From: Chromobacterium haemolyticum DSM 19808
GTDB taxonomy: Bacteria > Pseudomonadota > Gammaproteobacteria > Burkholderiales > Chromobacteriaceae
Direction of reading: 5' to 3'
Length of the DNA: 64,000 nucleotides
Assembly: GCF_000711885.1 (NCBI RefSeq)
Contig: NZ_JONK01000027.1
Span: 1 to 64,000, forward strand
Of the stretch, positions 33,835 to 43,350 are shown one piece after another. Within the stretch, counting starts at the first letter, position 1. The number at the start of each line of letters is the position of its first letter. A program made the position numbers and the translations under genes. The notes below the pieces were generated by a model. The model saw only the letters and a list, made by a program, of their open reading frames with translations, ran no database searches and was not told the DNA's origin.

Positions 33835-33904
33835 GGTCAAGTGTTCCCCGGTGGACCCGGTTGTCCGATATTCAAGTTCTGAAGCCGCGCCTTGGGCGCG
33901 CTGT

Positions 33905-33910
33905 TATAAT
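33905..33910 (+). promoter_or_regulatory. Candidate -10 box (TATAAT)
   Basis: A perfect TATAAT lies 37 bases before the start of the RNase II-family gene. No good -35 hexamer stands 17 bases upstream. This suggests a promoter for the ribonuclease gene. Confidence 0.55.
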
Positions 33911-33947
33911 TCGCCGTTGGATTGCAACGGCCTGGCAAAAATTTTTA

Positions 33948-35858
33948 ATGAACGTTTTTTACGAAGAGAGCGGCGGCTTTAAGGTCGGCAGCATCGTTTC
34001 GCGCAATGACGCTAGTCTGCAAGTGGATACCCAGCATGGCAAGCGCGCCAAGATCAAGGCTGCGAATGTTTTTCTGGAGTTTAGCTCCGCATTGGGCGAT
34101 TTTCTGCCCATGGTAGAGCAACTTGCCGCGGATATTGACCTGGATTTCCTGTGGGAATGCTGCCCGGACGACGAGTTCGGCTATGAGGCGTTGGCGGCCG
34201 ATTACTGGGGCCGCGCGCCGTCGGCGGCGGAGGCCGCCGCCATCGTGTCGCGTCTGTACGGCGCGCCGATGTATTTCTACAAAAAGGGCAAGGGCCGCTA
34301 CAAGAAGGCGCCGGAAGACGCGCTGAAGGCAGCGCTGGCCGGGCTGGAACGCAAAAAGCGCGAACAGGAGCAGATCGACCTGTGGGTGGCGGAGCTGAAA
34401 GCCGGCCAACTGCCGGAGGCGATCCGCAGCCAGTTGATGACGTTGTTGTGGAAACCCGACAAGAACACGCTGGAGTTCAAAGCCTTTGACCAGGCCGCGC
34501 GCGAACTGAGCCTGCCGCCGCTGCGGCTGGCGGACAAGGTGGGCGGCATCTCTTCGGTGCCGGACTACCTGATGGCCGGTTTCATGCTGGAGTTCTTCCC
34601 CAAGGGCCGCGGTTTCGGCAAGTACGAGCTGCCGGCGTTGCCGGAGGACTTGCCCTTGTCGCCGGTGCGCGCCTTCTCCATCGACGACGCCAACACCACC
34701 GAGATCGACGATGCGCTGTCGGTGCAGGACTTGCCTAACGGCAATAAGCGCGTGGGCATCCACATCGCCGCGCCGTCGCTGGGGATAGAGATCGGCTCTC
34801 CGCTGGAGAAGCTGGTGCTGTCCCGCCTGTCCACCGTGTATTTCCCCGGCGACAAGATCACCATGTTGCCGGACGATCTGGTGGAGATGTTCACCCTGAA
34901 GGAAGGACACGATTGCCCGGCGCTGAGCCTCTATGTGGAGGTGACGCCGGAGTTCGAGCCGGTCGCCTACGAAAACCGCATCGAAAAGGTGCATATCGCC
35001 GCCAACCTGCGCCACGCCGCGCTGGAGCAGTTCTTCAACGAAGAGACGCTGGCTTGCGATCCGGGCGTGGACTATCCGTTCAAGCAGGAGCTGATCTGGT
35101 TCTGGCAGTTCGCCGAGGCCTTGGAGAAGCGCCGCGGCAAATACGATCCGACCCGGCCGGTGCAGATGGACTACAACTTCGACGTAGTCGACGGCAAGGT
35201 GTTGATCACCCTGCGCAAACGCGGCGCGCCGATGGACAAGCTGGTGTCCGAGCTGATGATCCTGGCCAACAGCGAGTGGGGCCGGATGCTGGCCGAGGCC
35301 GACATCCCCGGCATGTACCGCGCGCAGAGCATGGGCAAGGTGAGGATGACCACGCGGCCGGAGCCGCACACCGGCTTGGGCGTGGCCCAGTACGCGTGGG
35401 CCACGTCGCCGTTGCGCCGCGCCACCGACTTCATCAACCAGCGCCAGCTGATGTCGATGATCCGCGAGGAGAAGCCGCAGTTCGAGCAGGGCGACGCGAT
35501 GTTGTTCGCCATCCTGCGCGATTTCGACACCACTTACTCCGCCTACCTGGGCTTCCAGGACCGGATGGAGCATTTCTGGTGCCTGCGCTGGTTCAGCCAG
35601 GAAGGGGTGTCCGACCCCACCGCCACCTTCATCAAGGAGGACTTGGTGCGCATCGACGGCTTGCCGATGCGGGTGCGTATCCCGGGCCTGCCGGAACTGG
35701 CGCGCGGCGACCGCATCCAGCTGGCCGTGATTCGCATCGACGAGTTGATGCAGGAGATCGAGCTGCGCTGCGTCGGAGTGCTCGGCCATGTGGATGCCGC
35801 CGAGGATGAAGAGACCGAAGCGGAGACAACCGGCGAGGTGGGCGGCCAGGCCGGCTGA
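33948..35858 (+). CDS. RNase II/RNase R-family exoribonuclease
   Basis: The 636-residue product contains the RNB catalytic domain: AFSIDDANTTEIDDALSV carries the metal-binding aspartates, followed by VGIHIAAPSLGIEIGSPLEK, PTRPVQMDYNF and the ATSPLRRATDFINQRQL motif near the C-terminal end. It degrades RNA from the 3' end. The N-terminal third resembles the RNase II-type proteins of Neisseriales more than E. coli RNase R. ATG 33948 follows a TATAAT box. A terminator and a pair of repeats follow the gene. Choice between the Rnb and Rnr subfamilies is left open. Confidence 0.9.
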   Translation: MNVFYEESGGFKVGSIVSRNDASLQVDTQHGKRAKIKAANVFLEFSSALGDFLPMVEQLAADIDLDFLWECCPDDEFGYEALAADYWGRAPSAAEAAAIVSRLYGAPMYFYKKGKGRYKKAPEDALKAALAGLERKKREQEQIDLWVAELKAGQLPEAIRSQLMTLLWKPDKNTLEFKAFDQAARELSLPPLRLADKVGGISSVPDYLMAGFMLEFFPKGRGFGKYELPALPEDLPLSPVRAFSIDDANTTEIDDALSVQDLPNGNKRVGIHIAAPSLGIEIGSPLEKLVLSRLSTVYFPGDKITMLPDDLVEMFTLKEGHDCPALSLYVEVTPEFEPVAYENRIEKVHIAANLRHAALEQFFNEETLACDPGVDYPFKQELIWFWQFAEALEKRRGKYDPTRPVQMDYNFDVVDGKVLITLRKRGAPMDKLVSELMILANSEWGRMLAEADIPGMYRAQSMGKVRMTTRPEPHTGLGVAQYAWATSPLRRATDFINQRQLMSMIREEKPQFEQGDAMLFAILRDFDTTYSAYLGFQDRMEHFWCLRWFSQEGVSDPTATFIKEDLVRIDGLPMRVRIPGLPELARGDRIQLAVIRIDELMQEIELRCVGVLGHVDAAEDEETEAETTGEVGGQAG

Positions 35859-35879
35859 GTCCGCCATGCGAGACGTGAG

Positions 35880-35907
35880 AAAAGGCGGCCCAGGCCGCCT
35901 TTTTTGC
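35880..35907 (+). terminator. Terminator after the RNase II-family gene
   Basis: AAAAGGCGGCC and GGCCGCCTTTTTT pair around CA, giving a compact hairpin with a T run 20 bases after the stop. Confidence 0.88.
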
Positions 35908-35930
35908 GTCCGGCTGGATGGTGCTTTGAG

Positions 35931-36040
35931 TGGCTGGCAAAACTCAGTTTTACGGCTGAGGCAAGGCGCGCCGACTCAGACAGTACATTGAGTACGGCAA
36001 GTTGGCGCAACGCGGCATCAGGGGTTTTGTTAGCCGCTCT
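35931..36040 (-). repeat. Intergenic repeat family A, copy 4
   Basis: The reverse-oriented member: CAGTTTTACGGCTGAGGCAAGGCGCGCCGAC at the left and GCGCAACGCGGCATCAGGGGTTTTGTTAGC at the right. The left terminal repeat is degenerate (CTGGCAAAAC). It abuts a family-B copy. Confidence 0.82.
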
Positions 36041-36184
36041 TAGAACCTGTTCACGATCTGCTGCGCTGCGGCGATACGGCGTTAAAAACAAGCTCAAAAT
36101 GCTCATGTACCACGTGTACATTCCGCTTTTTCGCTCGTTTTCGCCTTGTCTCGTTCTTGCTCGCGAGATCGTAAACACGTTCTT
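36041..36184 (+). repeat. Intergenic repeat family B, full copy
   Basis: Begins TAGAACCTGTTCACGATCTG and ends CGAGATCGTAAACACGTTCTTA. The first 110 bases are nearly identical to the copy at 11361. Its end overlaps the stop codon of the HDOD gene. Confidence 0.85.
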
Positions 36185-37004
36185 AGAACATCTCGTCCAG
36201 CGCGGTGCAAGCCTCGCGCAACTCCGGCAGCGCTTCCGCCAGCGCCTCGCGGTGCAGGCCGGCGCGCTCCATCACGCTGACCGGCAAGGTGGCCAGCATG
36301 TCTTCCTCGCTCATATCGTGATTGAAGCCGGAGGTCATGAAGGACGCCAGACCAATCAGCAGCGCGAACGGAGACACTTCCTCGTTCAGCAGATCGTGCT
36401 GATTGAAGATGGCCTCCTGGATTTCGTCTGGAAAATTCCAGCGCCGCGCCAGCTCGGCGCCCACCTCGGTCAAATCCATGCCCAGGAGCATGCGCTCGGT
36501 GGCCACCCGGTCGGCGCCGCCGGCAACGATGCGGTCTATCTGCAGCGCCTGTTCCGGCACCGCCACGTAGAGCACCAGTTCGCCGATATTGGACAGCAGG
36601 CCGCAGGTATAGCCCAACTGCGGGTCCAGCTTGGCCAGCCTGGCCAGCCGTTTGGCGGCGTTGGCCATTGCGAAGCTGCGCTGCCAGAACGCTTTCATGT
36701 CGAAGCCCTGAATGCCCAGCGTGGCGCCGGTGACGCCGGAGGCGATCACCAGCACCCTGAGATTGTCGAAGCCGAGCAGAATGATGGCGTCGTCCAGAGA
36801 GCCCACGCGCCGGCTGCCGCCGAAGCGCGCGGTATTGGCCAAGCGCAGCACGCGCGCGGTCAACACCTGGTCATGTCCCACCTTGTCGGTAATTTCATCG
36901 ATGTTCACGTCGGTGCGGTGAAAACTGGCCACCAGCTCCTGAACCACTTTGGGCACCATGGGCAGCTTGCCCGACGCTTTTTCAAATATTTCCGCCACTT
37001 GCAT
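36183..37004 (-). CDS. HDOD-domain protein
   Basis: The 273-residue product is a single HDOD domain: LPMVPKVVQELVASFHR at the start, then DQVLTARVLRLANTARFGGSRRVGSLDDAIILLG and the core LGYTCGLLSNIGELVL. HDOD proteins take part in signalling and regulation without the HD phosphohydrolase site, and are often linked to c-di-GMP and motility control. ATG 37004 has GGAG upstream; the longer reading adds a Pro/Arg-rich piece without support. It stands alone between a repeat pair and the eda terminator. Confidence 0.9.
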   Translation of the reverse strand: MQVAEIFEKASGKLPMVPKVVQELVASFHRTDVNIDEITDKVGHDQVLTARVLRLANTARFGGSRRVGSLDDAIILLGFDNLRVLVIASGVTGATLGIQGFDMKAFWQRSFAMANAAKRLARLAKLDPQLGYTCGLLSNIGELVLYVAVPEQALQIDRIVAGGADRVATERMLLGMDLTEVGAELARRWNFPDEIQEAIFNQHDLLNEEVSPFALLIGLASFMTSGFNHDMSEEDMLATLPVSVMERAGLHREALAEALPELREACTALDEMF

Positions 37005-37196
37005 ATGGGTCTCCAATATGAGGGTTTGCTGACGTCTGTTTTCCAGCGGCAAAACAGGCGTCAACAAACCCAACGGTGCCGTCGCCGGCGCGGGCGTGGG
37101 CCGGCGGCGATGAAGTCCTGCTCCTTGAGCTTAGGCAATTGGCGGGGGAAAGGAAGGACAAAACCGGACAGAGGCGCGCCAGCGGCGGGGCGGCCC

Positions 37197-37228
37197 CAAA
37201 AAAAAACAGGGCCGGGAGGCCCTGTAAA
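37197..37228 (-). terminator. Terminator of the edd-eda operon
   Basis: On the minus strand CAGGGCC-TCCC-GGCCCTG is followed by a run of T residues (ten A on the plus strand at 37197-37206). It lies just after the eda stop. Confidence 0.88.
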
Positions 37229-37241
37229 GAAGCAACGTCGT

Positions 37242-37874
37242 TTAATTCCTGTGCAGCTGGCTGGCTTCCAGCGCCAACTGGGTGATGCGGTCCCAGTCGC
37301 GGTTCGCGATGGCGTCGTCCGGCGTCAGCCAGCTGCCGCCCACGGCCAACACATTGGGCAGCGCCAGGTATTCCGGCGCTTTCTTGATGTCGATGCCGCC
37401 GGTGGGGCAGAAGCGCAGATCGGAGAACGGGCTGGCCAGCGATTTAAGCAGCTTGATGCCGCCCACGGCCTCGGCCGGGAACAGCTTCTGGATGGTGAAG
37501 CCTTCGTCTTGGGCGCGCATGGCCTCGGACGGGGTGGCCACGCCGGGAATCAGGGTCAGATTGGCGGCGCGCGCGGCGGCGCCCAGCTCCGGGGTGAAGC
37601 CGGGGCTGACGCCGAACTGCGCGCCGGCGTCGATGGCGGCTTCTACATGAGCGCGGGTGCGCAGCGTGCCGGCGCCCACGATGGCGCCCGGCACTTCGTC
37701 GCGCATGCGGCGCATCGCCGCCAGCGCGGCCTTGGTGCGCAGCGTCACTTCCAGCACGCGCACGCCGCCGGCCACCAGCGCCTGGGCCAGCTCCACGGCC
37801 ACGGCCGCGTCGTTGACGATGATCACCGGAACAACCGGGCCTTGGCGCAGCAGGGTCAATGCGTCCATATTCAT
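37242..37874 (-). CDS. eda: 2-keto-3-deoxy-6-phosphogluconate aldolase
   Basis: The 210-residue product is the Entner-Doudoroff aldolase that splits KDPG to pyruvate and glyceraldehyde-3-phosphate. Features are [12 protein letters not shown] (Glu of the active site), [30 protein letters not shown] and [12 protein letters not shown] with the Schiff-base Lys in KLFPAE. ATG 37874 has TTGGAG upstream. It overlaps edd by four bases (ATGA), so both enzymes of the pathway are coupled. Confidence 0.97.
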   Translation of the reverse strand: MNMDALTLLRQGPVVPVIIVNDAAVAVELAQALVAGGVRVLEVTLRTKAALAAMRRMRDEVPGAIVGAGTLRTRAHVEAAIDAGAQFGVSPGFTPELGAAARAANLTLIPGVATPSEAMRAQDEGFTIQKLFPAEAVGGIKLLKSLASPFSDLRFCPTGGIDIKKAPEYLALPNVLAVGGSWLTPDDAIANRDWDRITQLALEASQLHRN

Positions 37875-39721
37875 TTTCTCCAAGAAGCGGGGTGGAAGTC
37901 GGGATGGCGGAAGCTGGTGGCGCCGGCTTCGGCGTGGTCTGCCACCGAGCGGAACACCGCGAACAAGTCCCGGCCCATGCCAAAATCATTATGCGTCAGG
38001 TCGGCCTGCGCCTGTTCGCGCGCGGCCCATTCGGCGTCGTCCACCAGCACGGTCAGCGCGCCGCTATTGGCGTCCAGCCGTATCAGGTCGCCGTCGCGCA
38101 CTTTGCCGATCGGCCCGCCGGACAAGGCTTCCGGCGAGACGTGGATGGCGGCCGGCACTTTGCCGGAAGCGCCGGACATGCGGCCGTCGGTGACCAGGGC
38201 CACCTTGAAGCCGCGTTCCTGCAAAATGCTCAGCGCCGGGGTCAGCTTGTGCAGTTCCGGCATGCCGTTGGCGCGCGGGCCCTGGAAGCGGATCACCGCG
38301 ATGAAGTCTTTTTCCAGCTCGCCGCGCTTGAACGCGGCCAGCATATCGTTTTGGTCGTGGAAAATCACCGCCGGCGCTTCCACTACCCGGTGTTCCGGTT
38401 TGACCGCGGACACCTTGATCACCGCGCGGCCCAGTTTGCCGGACAGCAGCTTGAGGCCGCCGTCGGCGGAGAACGGGTCGGCGGCGGTGCGCAGCACGCT
38501 ATCGTCCCCGCTGTCGGTAGGCGCGTCGCGCCATTTGAGCTCGCCGTTGTCCAGCCACGGCTCCTGCGCGTAGCGCGACAGGCCGCGGCCCACCACGGTG
38601 CCCACGTCCTCGTGCAGCAGGCCGGCGGACAGCAGCTCGCGGATCACAAAGCCCATGCCGCCGGCGGCGTGGAAGTGGTTCACGTCGGCCTTGCCGTTGG
38701 GGTAGGCGCGGACCAAGAGCGGCACCACGGCGGAGAGTTCGTCGAAATCGTCCCAGTTCACGGCAATGCCGGCGGCGCGGGCAATGGCGACGATGTGCAT
38801 GGTGTGGTTGGTGGAGCCGCCGGTGGCCAGCAGCCCTACGATGGCGTTGACGATGGACTTCTCGTCTATCATCTCGCCCACCGGGGTGAAGGCCTTGCCT
38901 TGGGCGGCGATACGGGCCGCTTGCTGAGCGGCGGCGCGGGTCAGCGCCTCGCGCAGCGGGGTGCCCGGATTGACGAAGGCGGCGCCGGGCAGGTGCAGGC
39001 CCATGATCTCCATCAGCATCTGATTGGAGTTGGCGGTGCCGTAGAAGGTACAGGTGCCGGGGCCGTGGTAGGACTGGCACTCGGATTCCAGCAGCGCGTC
39101 GCGGCCCACCTTGCCTTCGGCGTACAGCTGGCGCACCTTGGCTTTTTCATCGTTGGCGATGCCGGTGGTCATCGGGCCGGCGGGAACGAATACCGCGGGC
39201 AGGTGGCCAAAGGAGAGCGCGCCTATCAACAGGCCGGGCACGATCTTGTCGCACACGCCCAAGTAAAGCGCGGCGTCGAACATCTGGTGGGACAGCGCCA
39301 CCGCGGTGCTCATCGCGATGATGTCGCGGGAGAACAGGGACAGCTCCATGCCCGGCTGGCCCTGGGTTACGCCGTCGCACATCGCCGGCACGCCGCCTGC
39401 GAACTGAGCGGTGGCGCCAGCCGCCAGCGCCGCTTCCTTCAGCTGCGCCGGATAGGTTTCCAGCGGCTGGTGGGCGGACAGCATGTCATTGTAGGAAGAG
39501 ACGATGGCCAGATTGGGGCGGTGTTCTTCCTTAAGATGTATCTTGATGCCGTCGGGCATGGCGGCAAAGGCGTGGGCCAAGTTGGTGCACGATAATTGCG
39601 AGCGCTCCACCCTTCCCTGATGGGCTGCGGCGCGCAAGCGGTCCAGGTAGGCGGCGCGCGTTGCCTGGCTCCGATTGACGATGCGCTCGGTAACGGCGGA
39701 CAGGGTGGAATGCAAGGCCAT
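37871..39721 (-). CDS. edd: 6-phosphogluconate dehydratase
   Basis: The 616-residue product belongs to the IlvD/Edd dehydratases and converts 6-phosphogluconate to KDPG. Iron-sulphur cysteines lie in [20 protein letters not shown] and [13 protein letters not shown]. The signature [13 protein letters not shown] and the C-terminal [19 protein letters not shown] are present. Length is standard. It is first in the operon, starting about 30 bases after a HexR-like palindrome in the edd-zwf divergent region, so glucose catabolism genes on both sides are probably repressed by HexR. Confidence 0.97.
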   Translation of the reverse strand: MALHSTLSAVTERIVNRSQATRAAYLDRLRAAAHQGRVERSQLSCTNLAHAFAAMPDGIKIHLKEEHRPNLAIVSSYNDMLSAHQPLETYPAQLKEAALAAGATAQFAGGVPAMCDGVTQGQPGMELSLFSRDIIAMSTAVALSHQMFDAALYLGVCDKIVPGLLIGALSFGHLPAVFVPAGPMTTGIANDEKAKVRQLYAEGKVGRDALLESECQSYHGPGTCTFYGTANSNQMLMEIMGLHLPGAAFVNPGTPLREALTRAAAQQAARIAAQGKAFTPVGEMIDEKSIVNAIVGLLATGGSTNHTMHIVAIARAAGIAVNWDDFDELSAVVPLLVRAYPNGKADVNHFHAAGGMGFVIRELLSAGLLHEDVGTVVGRGLSRYAQEPWLDNGELKWRDAPTDSGDDSVLRTAADPFSADGGLKLLSGKLGRAVIKVSAVKPEHRVVEAPAVIFHDQNDMLAAFKRGELEKDFIAVIRFQGPRANGMPELHKLTPALSILQERGFKVALVTDGRMSGASGKVPAAIHVSPEALSGGPIGKVRDGDLIRLDANSGALTVLVDDAEWAAREQAQADLTHNDFGMGRDLFAVFRSVADHAEAGATSFRHPDFHPASWRK

Positions 39722-39749
39722 GATGACGTTCCGTGTTGAAGTGGGTTGA

Positions 39750-39765
39750 TAGTAGTTTTACTACA
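39750..39765. promoter_or_regulatory. HexR-like operator near edd
   Basis: TAGTAGTTTTACTACA reads as TGTAGTAAAACTACTA on the other strand. It matches the remembered HexR pattern TGTARTWWWAYTACA with one end mismatch and is a near-perfect palindrome. It lies 28 bases upstream of edd, a position suited to repression. Confidence 0.7.
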
Positions 39766-39929
39766 CTCAAAATGCAAGACGCGCTCCAGCGCCGTCTCGC
39801 CATGATACGCCCGGCGGCGCTGGGCAACACCCGCCGTTGCAGCGATTGAGCGAATTGTTTGCTTTGAGGCAAAAGGTGTTGCAAAAGCGGCCTGCGTCAG
39901 CGGGATGACATGGACAAGGTAAATGCTGG

Positions 39930-39945
39930 TGGTAATATAACTACA
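39930..39945. promoter_or_regulatory. HexR-like operator near zwf
   Basis: TGGTAATATAACTACA reads TGTAGTTATATTACCA on the other strand. It fits the HexR pattern with one mismatch. It sits 31 bases upstream of the zwf start, opposite the edd operator. Confidence 0.65.
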
Positions 39946-39975
39946 TCTACAAACATCTCGAGATGGAAGATCAGG

Positions 39976-41454
39976 ATGGATACCCGTACTACGCCAACCC
40001 CGGCCTTCGATATGGTGTTGTTCGGCGGCGCCGGCGATCTAGTGATGCGCAAGCTGCTGCCCTCCTTGTATCAGGCGCACGCGGCCGGCCTGCTCAATCA
40101 GCAGGGCCGCATCCTGGCGCTGGGCCGCAAGGAACTGAGCCGCGACGACTACCTGGCCTTTGTCGAGAAGAACTCGCGCCAGCACGTCAAAGCCCATTTC
40201 GACGCCGCCGCCTGGGACAGCTTCTGTGCGCGGATTGAATACCTGAAAGTGGACGCCTCCCAGCCGCGGGACTTCCCGGCGCTGGCGGACAAGCTCAAGG
40301 GCGACGACGGCCGCGTGGTGGTCTGTTATCTGGCCACCGCGCCCAATCTGTTCGCCGGCATCTGCGAGAACCTGGCGGCGGTGGGCCTCAATAGCGGCAA
40401 CGTGCGCGTGGTGTTGGAAAAGCCGCTGGGCACGGATCTGGACTCCTCCAACGAGATCAACGACGACGTGGCGCGCTTCTTCAAGGAAGAGCAGCTGTAC
40501 CGGATCGACCATTACCTGGGCAAGGAATCGGTGCAAAACCTGATGGCGATCCGCTTCGCCAACGCGCTGTTCGAACCGCTGTGGCGGCGCGAATGGATAC
40601 ACGACGTGCAGATCACCATCTCCGAAGACCTGGGCGTGGGCAGCCGCGGCGACTTCTACGACGGCACCGGCGCGCTGCGCGACATGGTGCAGAACCACCT
40701 GCTGCAACTGCTGTGTATTGTGGCTATGGAGCCGCCGGCCAATATGGAAGCCGACGCGGTGCGCGACGAGAAGCTCAAGGTGCTGAAGGCATTGCGCCCG
40801 TTCAGCGAGCAGGACGTGGCGGCCAAGACCGTGCGCGGCCAGTACAAGGCCGGCGCCGTGGGCGGCCAGCCAGTGGTGGGCTATTTGAGCGAGCAGGGCA
40901 TCCCCGCAGACAGCCAGACCGAAACCTTCGTCGCGCTCAAGGCCGAGATCGACAACTGGCGCTGGGCCGGCGTGCCCTTCTTCCTGCGCACCGGCAAACG
41001 GATGCAGGAGCGGCTGGCCGAAATCGTCATCAACTTCCGCGACGTGCCGCACCAGCTGTTCAATGGCCCGATGAGCGGCAGCCACACCGCCAACCGGCTG
41101 GTGATCCGCTTGCAACCGGAAGAAAGCATCCGCCTGTACTTCCTTGCCAAGGAACCCGGCGACACCATGCGCCTGCAACCGGCCTACCTCGACCTGGACT
41201 TCTACAAAGCCTTCAAGGTGCGCCGCGCCGACGCCTACGAGCGCCTGCTGCTGGACGTGATCCGCGGCAAGTTGGCCCTCTTCATGCGCCGTGACGAGCT
41301 GATCGAGGCCTGGCGCTGGGTGGAGCCCATCATGGACGCCTGGAGCCGCAGCAGCAACCTGCCGCCCAAGCAGTACACCGCCGGCACCTGGGGTCCGGCG
41401 GCGTCTAGTGCTTTGTTATCGCGCGATGGGATAGGCTGGCACGAGGAATGCTAA
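39976..41454 (+). CDS. zwf: Glucose-6-phosphate 1-dehydrogenase
   Basis: The 492-residue product oxidises glucose-6-phosphate to 6-phosphogluconolactone. The NADP-binding start reads LFGGAGDLVMRKLLPSLYQ and the active-site signature RIDHYLGKESVQNLMAIRF is intact. Near the C-terminus MRRDELIEAWRWVEPIMDAW is standard. ATG 39976 was chosen because the conserved domain begins ten residues later and the upstream extension would overlap the HexR-like site. It heads zwf-pgl-glk-hexR-pgi, but a 208-base gap with repeats separates it from pgl. Confidence 0.97.
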   Translation: MDTRTTPTPAFDMVLFGGAGDLVMRKLLPSLYQAHAAGLLNQQGRILALGRKELSRDDYLAFVEKNSRQHVKAHFDAAAWDSFCARIEYLKVDASQPRDFPALADKLKGDDGRVVVCYLATAPNLFAGICENLAAVGLNSGNVRVVLEKPLGTDLDSSNEINDDVARFFKEEQLYRIDHYLGKESVQNLMAIRFANALFEPLWRREWIHDVQITISEDLGVGSRGDFYDGTGALRDMVQNHLLQLLCIVAMEPPANMEADAVRDEKLKVLKALRPFSEQDVAAKTVRGQYKAGAVGGQPVVGYLSEQGIPADSQTETFVALKAEIDNWRWAGVPFFLRTGKRMQERLAEIVINFRDVPHQLFNGPMSGSHTANRLVIRLQPEESIRLYFLAKEPGDTMRLQPAYLDLDFYKAFKVRRADAYERLLLDVIRGKLALFMRRDELIEAWRWVEPIMDAWSRSSNLPPKQYTAGTWGPAASSALLSRDGIGWHEEC

Positions 41455-41662
41455 GCCGCATGGAGGCATCCATCTGCTACGCGTCTCGATCTCGAATGCT
41501 GCGGTGCTCGCCGTACTACTTGTACGGCTGTACTACTCGCTTCGACCTTGAGGCGCTCGCGACGATGGACGATGGCTGCGCCATGCTGACTGTTTTGCAG
41601 CGCGTTTCGAACTCGAACGCTGCGATGTTTGATTTTAATTTTTTACCCGCGGAGCGCCGCTG
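41455..41662. other. Repeat-containing gap between zwf and pgl
   Basis: About 205 bases without a supported gene. GCGTCTCGATCTCGAATGCTG near 41480 and GCGTTTCGAACTCGAACGCTG near 41606 are related direct repeats of about 24 bases. GCCGTACTACTTGTACGGC near 41510 is a short hairpin. The short in-frame ORF starting 41448 is not convincing. Confidence 0.5.
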
Positions 41663-42340
41663 ATGAACTGCGTAGAATTTTCCGATAGCGAGCAACAGTC
41701 CACCGCGCTGGCCAATAGCGTGGCCGCCAGGCTGGGCGCCGCCATCGCCAGTCAGGGCGCCGCCGTGTTGGCGGTGTCCGGTGGCAAATCGCCGATTCCC
41801 TTTTTCCACATGCTCAGCACCATGGCGATAGACTGGTCCAAGGTGACTGTCACCCTGGTGGACGAGCGTTTTGTGCCGGACAGCCATCCGGACAGCAACG
41901 CCGCGCTGGTGCGCGCCCACTTGCTGCGCGACCGCGCCGTGGAGGCGCGTTTCCTCCCCCTGGTGGAAGATGCCGCGGACATCGACGCCGAGGTGGCGCG
42001 CGCCAACGCCGGATTTGCGCCGCCCACCGTCGCCATCCTGGGCATGGGCGAGGACGGCCACACCGCCTCGCTATTCCCCGGCGCTGACGAGCTGGCGGCC
42101 GGGTTGGACCCGGCCTCCGCCGCGGCCTTCCTGGCGGTGACGCCCAAGACCGCGCCGCACCGCCGGATCTCGATGAGCTACGCCGCGTTGCTGCGCGCCG
42201 GTTGTCTGATTCTGTCCATCCAGGGCGACAAGAAGCGCCAGGTGCTGGACGCCGCCGCCAAGGGCGTCAGCGACGCGTTGCCCATCAGCCATTTCCTGGC
42301 CCAGAACAAGGTGGAGCTGGATGTCTACTGGTCTGCCTGA
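41663..42340 (+). CDS. pgl: 6-phosphogluconolactonase
   Basis: The 225-residue DevB-type lactonase opens 6-phosphogluconolactone. Motifs are AAVLAVSGGKSPIPFF near the start, VTLVDERFVPDSHPDSN and ILGMGEDGHTASLFPG, the classic signature. It lies between zwf and glk in pathway order and overlaps glk by 20 bases, so translation is coupled. The ATG follows the GAGCGCCGC segment; no strong ribosome site is seen, but the family start fits. Confidence 0.96.
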   Translation: MNCVEFSDSEQQSTALANSVAARLGAAIASQGAAVLAVSGGKSPIPFFHMLSTMAIDWSKVTVTLVDERFVPDSHPDSNAALVRAHLLRDRAVEARFLPLVEDAADIDAEVARANAGFAPPTVAILGMGEDGHTASLFPGADELAAGLDPASAAAFLAVTPKTAPHRRISMSYAALLRAGCLILSIQGDKKRQVLDAAAKGVSDALPISHFLAQNKVELDVYWSA

Positions 42341-43346
42341 GCAATGGCCGCGGCTGCTGGCCGATATCGGCGGCAGCAACGCCCGCTTTGCGCTGGAAAC
42401 CGCGCCCGGCGTGATCGAGGACATCGAGGTGCTGCCCTGCGCCGGCTACCCCACGCTGTTGGACGCGATCCGCGCTTATCTGGACCTGGCCGGCGCGCGA
42501 GCGGTCGCCCATGCCGCTTTCGGCATCGCCAACCCGGTGTTGGGCGACTGGGTGCAGATGACCAATCATCACTGGGCGTTTTCCATTGAGGCTACGCGCC
42601 GGGCGCTGGGCCTGACCACGCTGCGGGTGATCAACGATTTCACCGCGCTGGCGCTGGCCTTGCCGCATTTGCCGGCGAGCGAACTGCTGCGCATCGGCGG
42701 CGGCGAGGCGGAGGCCGGCGCGCCGCTGGCGCTGATCGGTCCCGGCACCGGCCTGGGCGTGTCGGCGCTGATTCCCTACCCGGGCGGCTACGCGCCCTTG
42801 TCCGGCGAGGGCGGTCACGTCGGTTTCGCTCCGTTTGACGAGCGGGAGGCCGATATCTGGCGGCACGCGATGCGGCGCTTTGGCCACGTATCCGCCGAAC
42901 GGCTGCTGTCTGGATCCGGTATCCCGTTGATTTACCAAGCCTTGTGCGAACGCGCAGGCGAAACGGCCGCGGTGTTGGACCCGGCCGAGGTCACCGCGCG
43001 CGGCCTGTCCGGAGCTTGTCCGCGCTGTCGCGAAACCCTGGAAGTGTTCTGCGGCATGCTGGGCGGCGCGGCGGCAAATCTGGCCCTGAATCTCGGCGCC
43101 CGTGGCGGCGTGTATCTAGGTGGTGGTATCGTGCCGCGTCTACGCGGTTTTTTTGAACAATCACCATTCCGCCGCCGCTTCGAGGATAAGGGACGGATGT
43201 CCGGCTATCTGGCCGCGATTCCGGTCTATCTGATCGTCAGCTCCTACCCGGCTTTGCCGGGCGTGGCCGCCCATCTGGCGGCCGAACTGGCGAGCGCCCG
43301 CGCCCGACCCCGGGCGCATCCTGACGACGGCGCGGCAGGAGAGTAA
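42321..43346 (+). CDS. glk: Glucokinase
   Basis: The 341-residue product belongs to the ROK-independent bacterial glucokinase family. It has the phosphate-binding LLADIGGSNARFAL at the start, ANPVLGDWVQMTNHHWAF, then LRVINDFTALALALP with the catalytic Asp. ALIGPGTGLGVSAL and GEGGHVGFAP follow. It makes glucose-6-phosphate for zwf. The start overlaps the end of pgl and hexR follows after four bases, giving one tight operon. Confidence 0.96.
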   Translation: MSTGLPEQWPRLLADIGGSNARFALETAPGVIEDIEVLPCAGYPTLLDAIRAYLDLAGARAVAHAAFGIANPVLGDWVQMTNHHWAFSIEATRRALGLTTLRVINDFTALALALPHLPASELLRIGGGEAEAGAPLALIGPGTGLGVSALIPYPGGYAPLSGEGGHVGFAPFDEREADIWRHAMRRFGHVSAERLLSGSGIPLIYQALCERAGETAAVLDPAEVTARGLSGACPRCRETLEVFCGMLGGAAANLALNLGARGGVYLGGGIVPRLRGFFEQSPFRRRFEDKGRMSGYLAAIPVYLIVSSYPALPGVAAHLAAELASARARPRAHPDDGAAGE

Positions 43347-43350
43347 ATAC

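Noticed and set aside
35904-38573. 889-codon plus-strand ORF
   Set aside because: It runs through two repeat copies and lies antisense to the HDOD, eda and edd genes, whose products are clear. It is a high-GC shadow frame.
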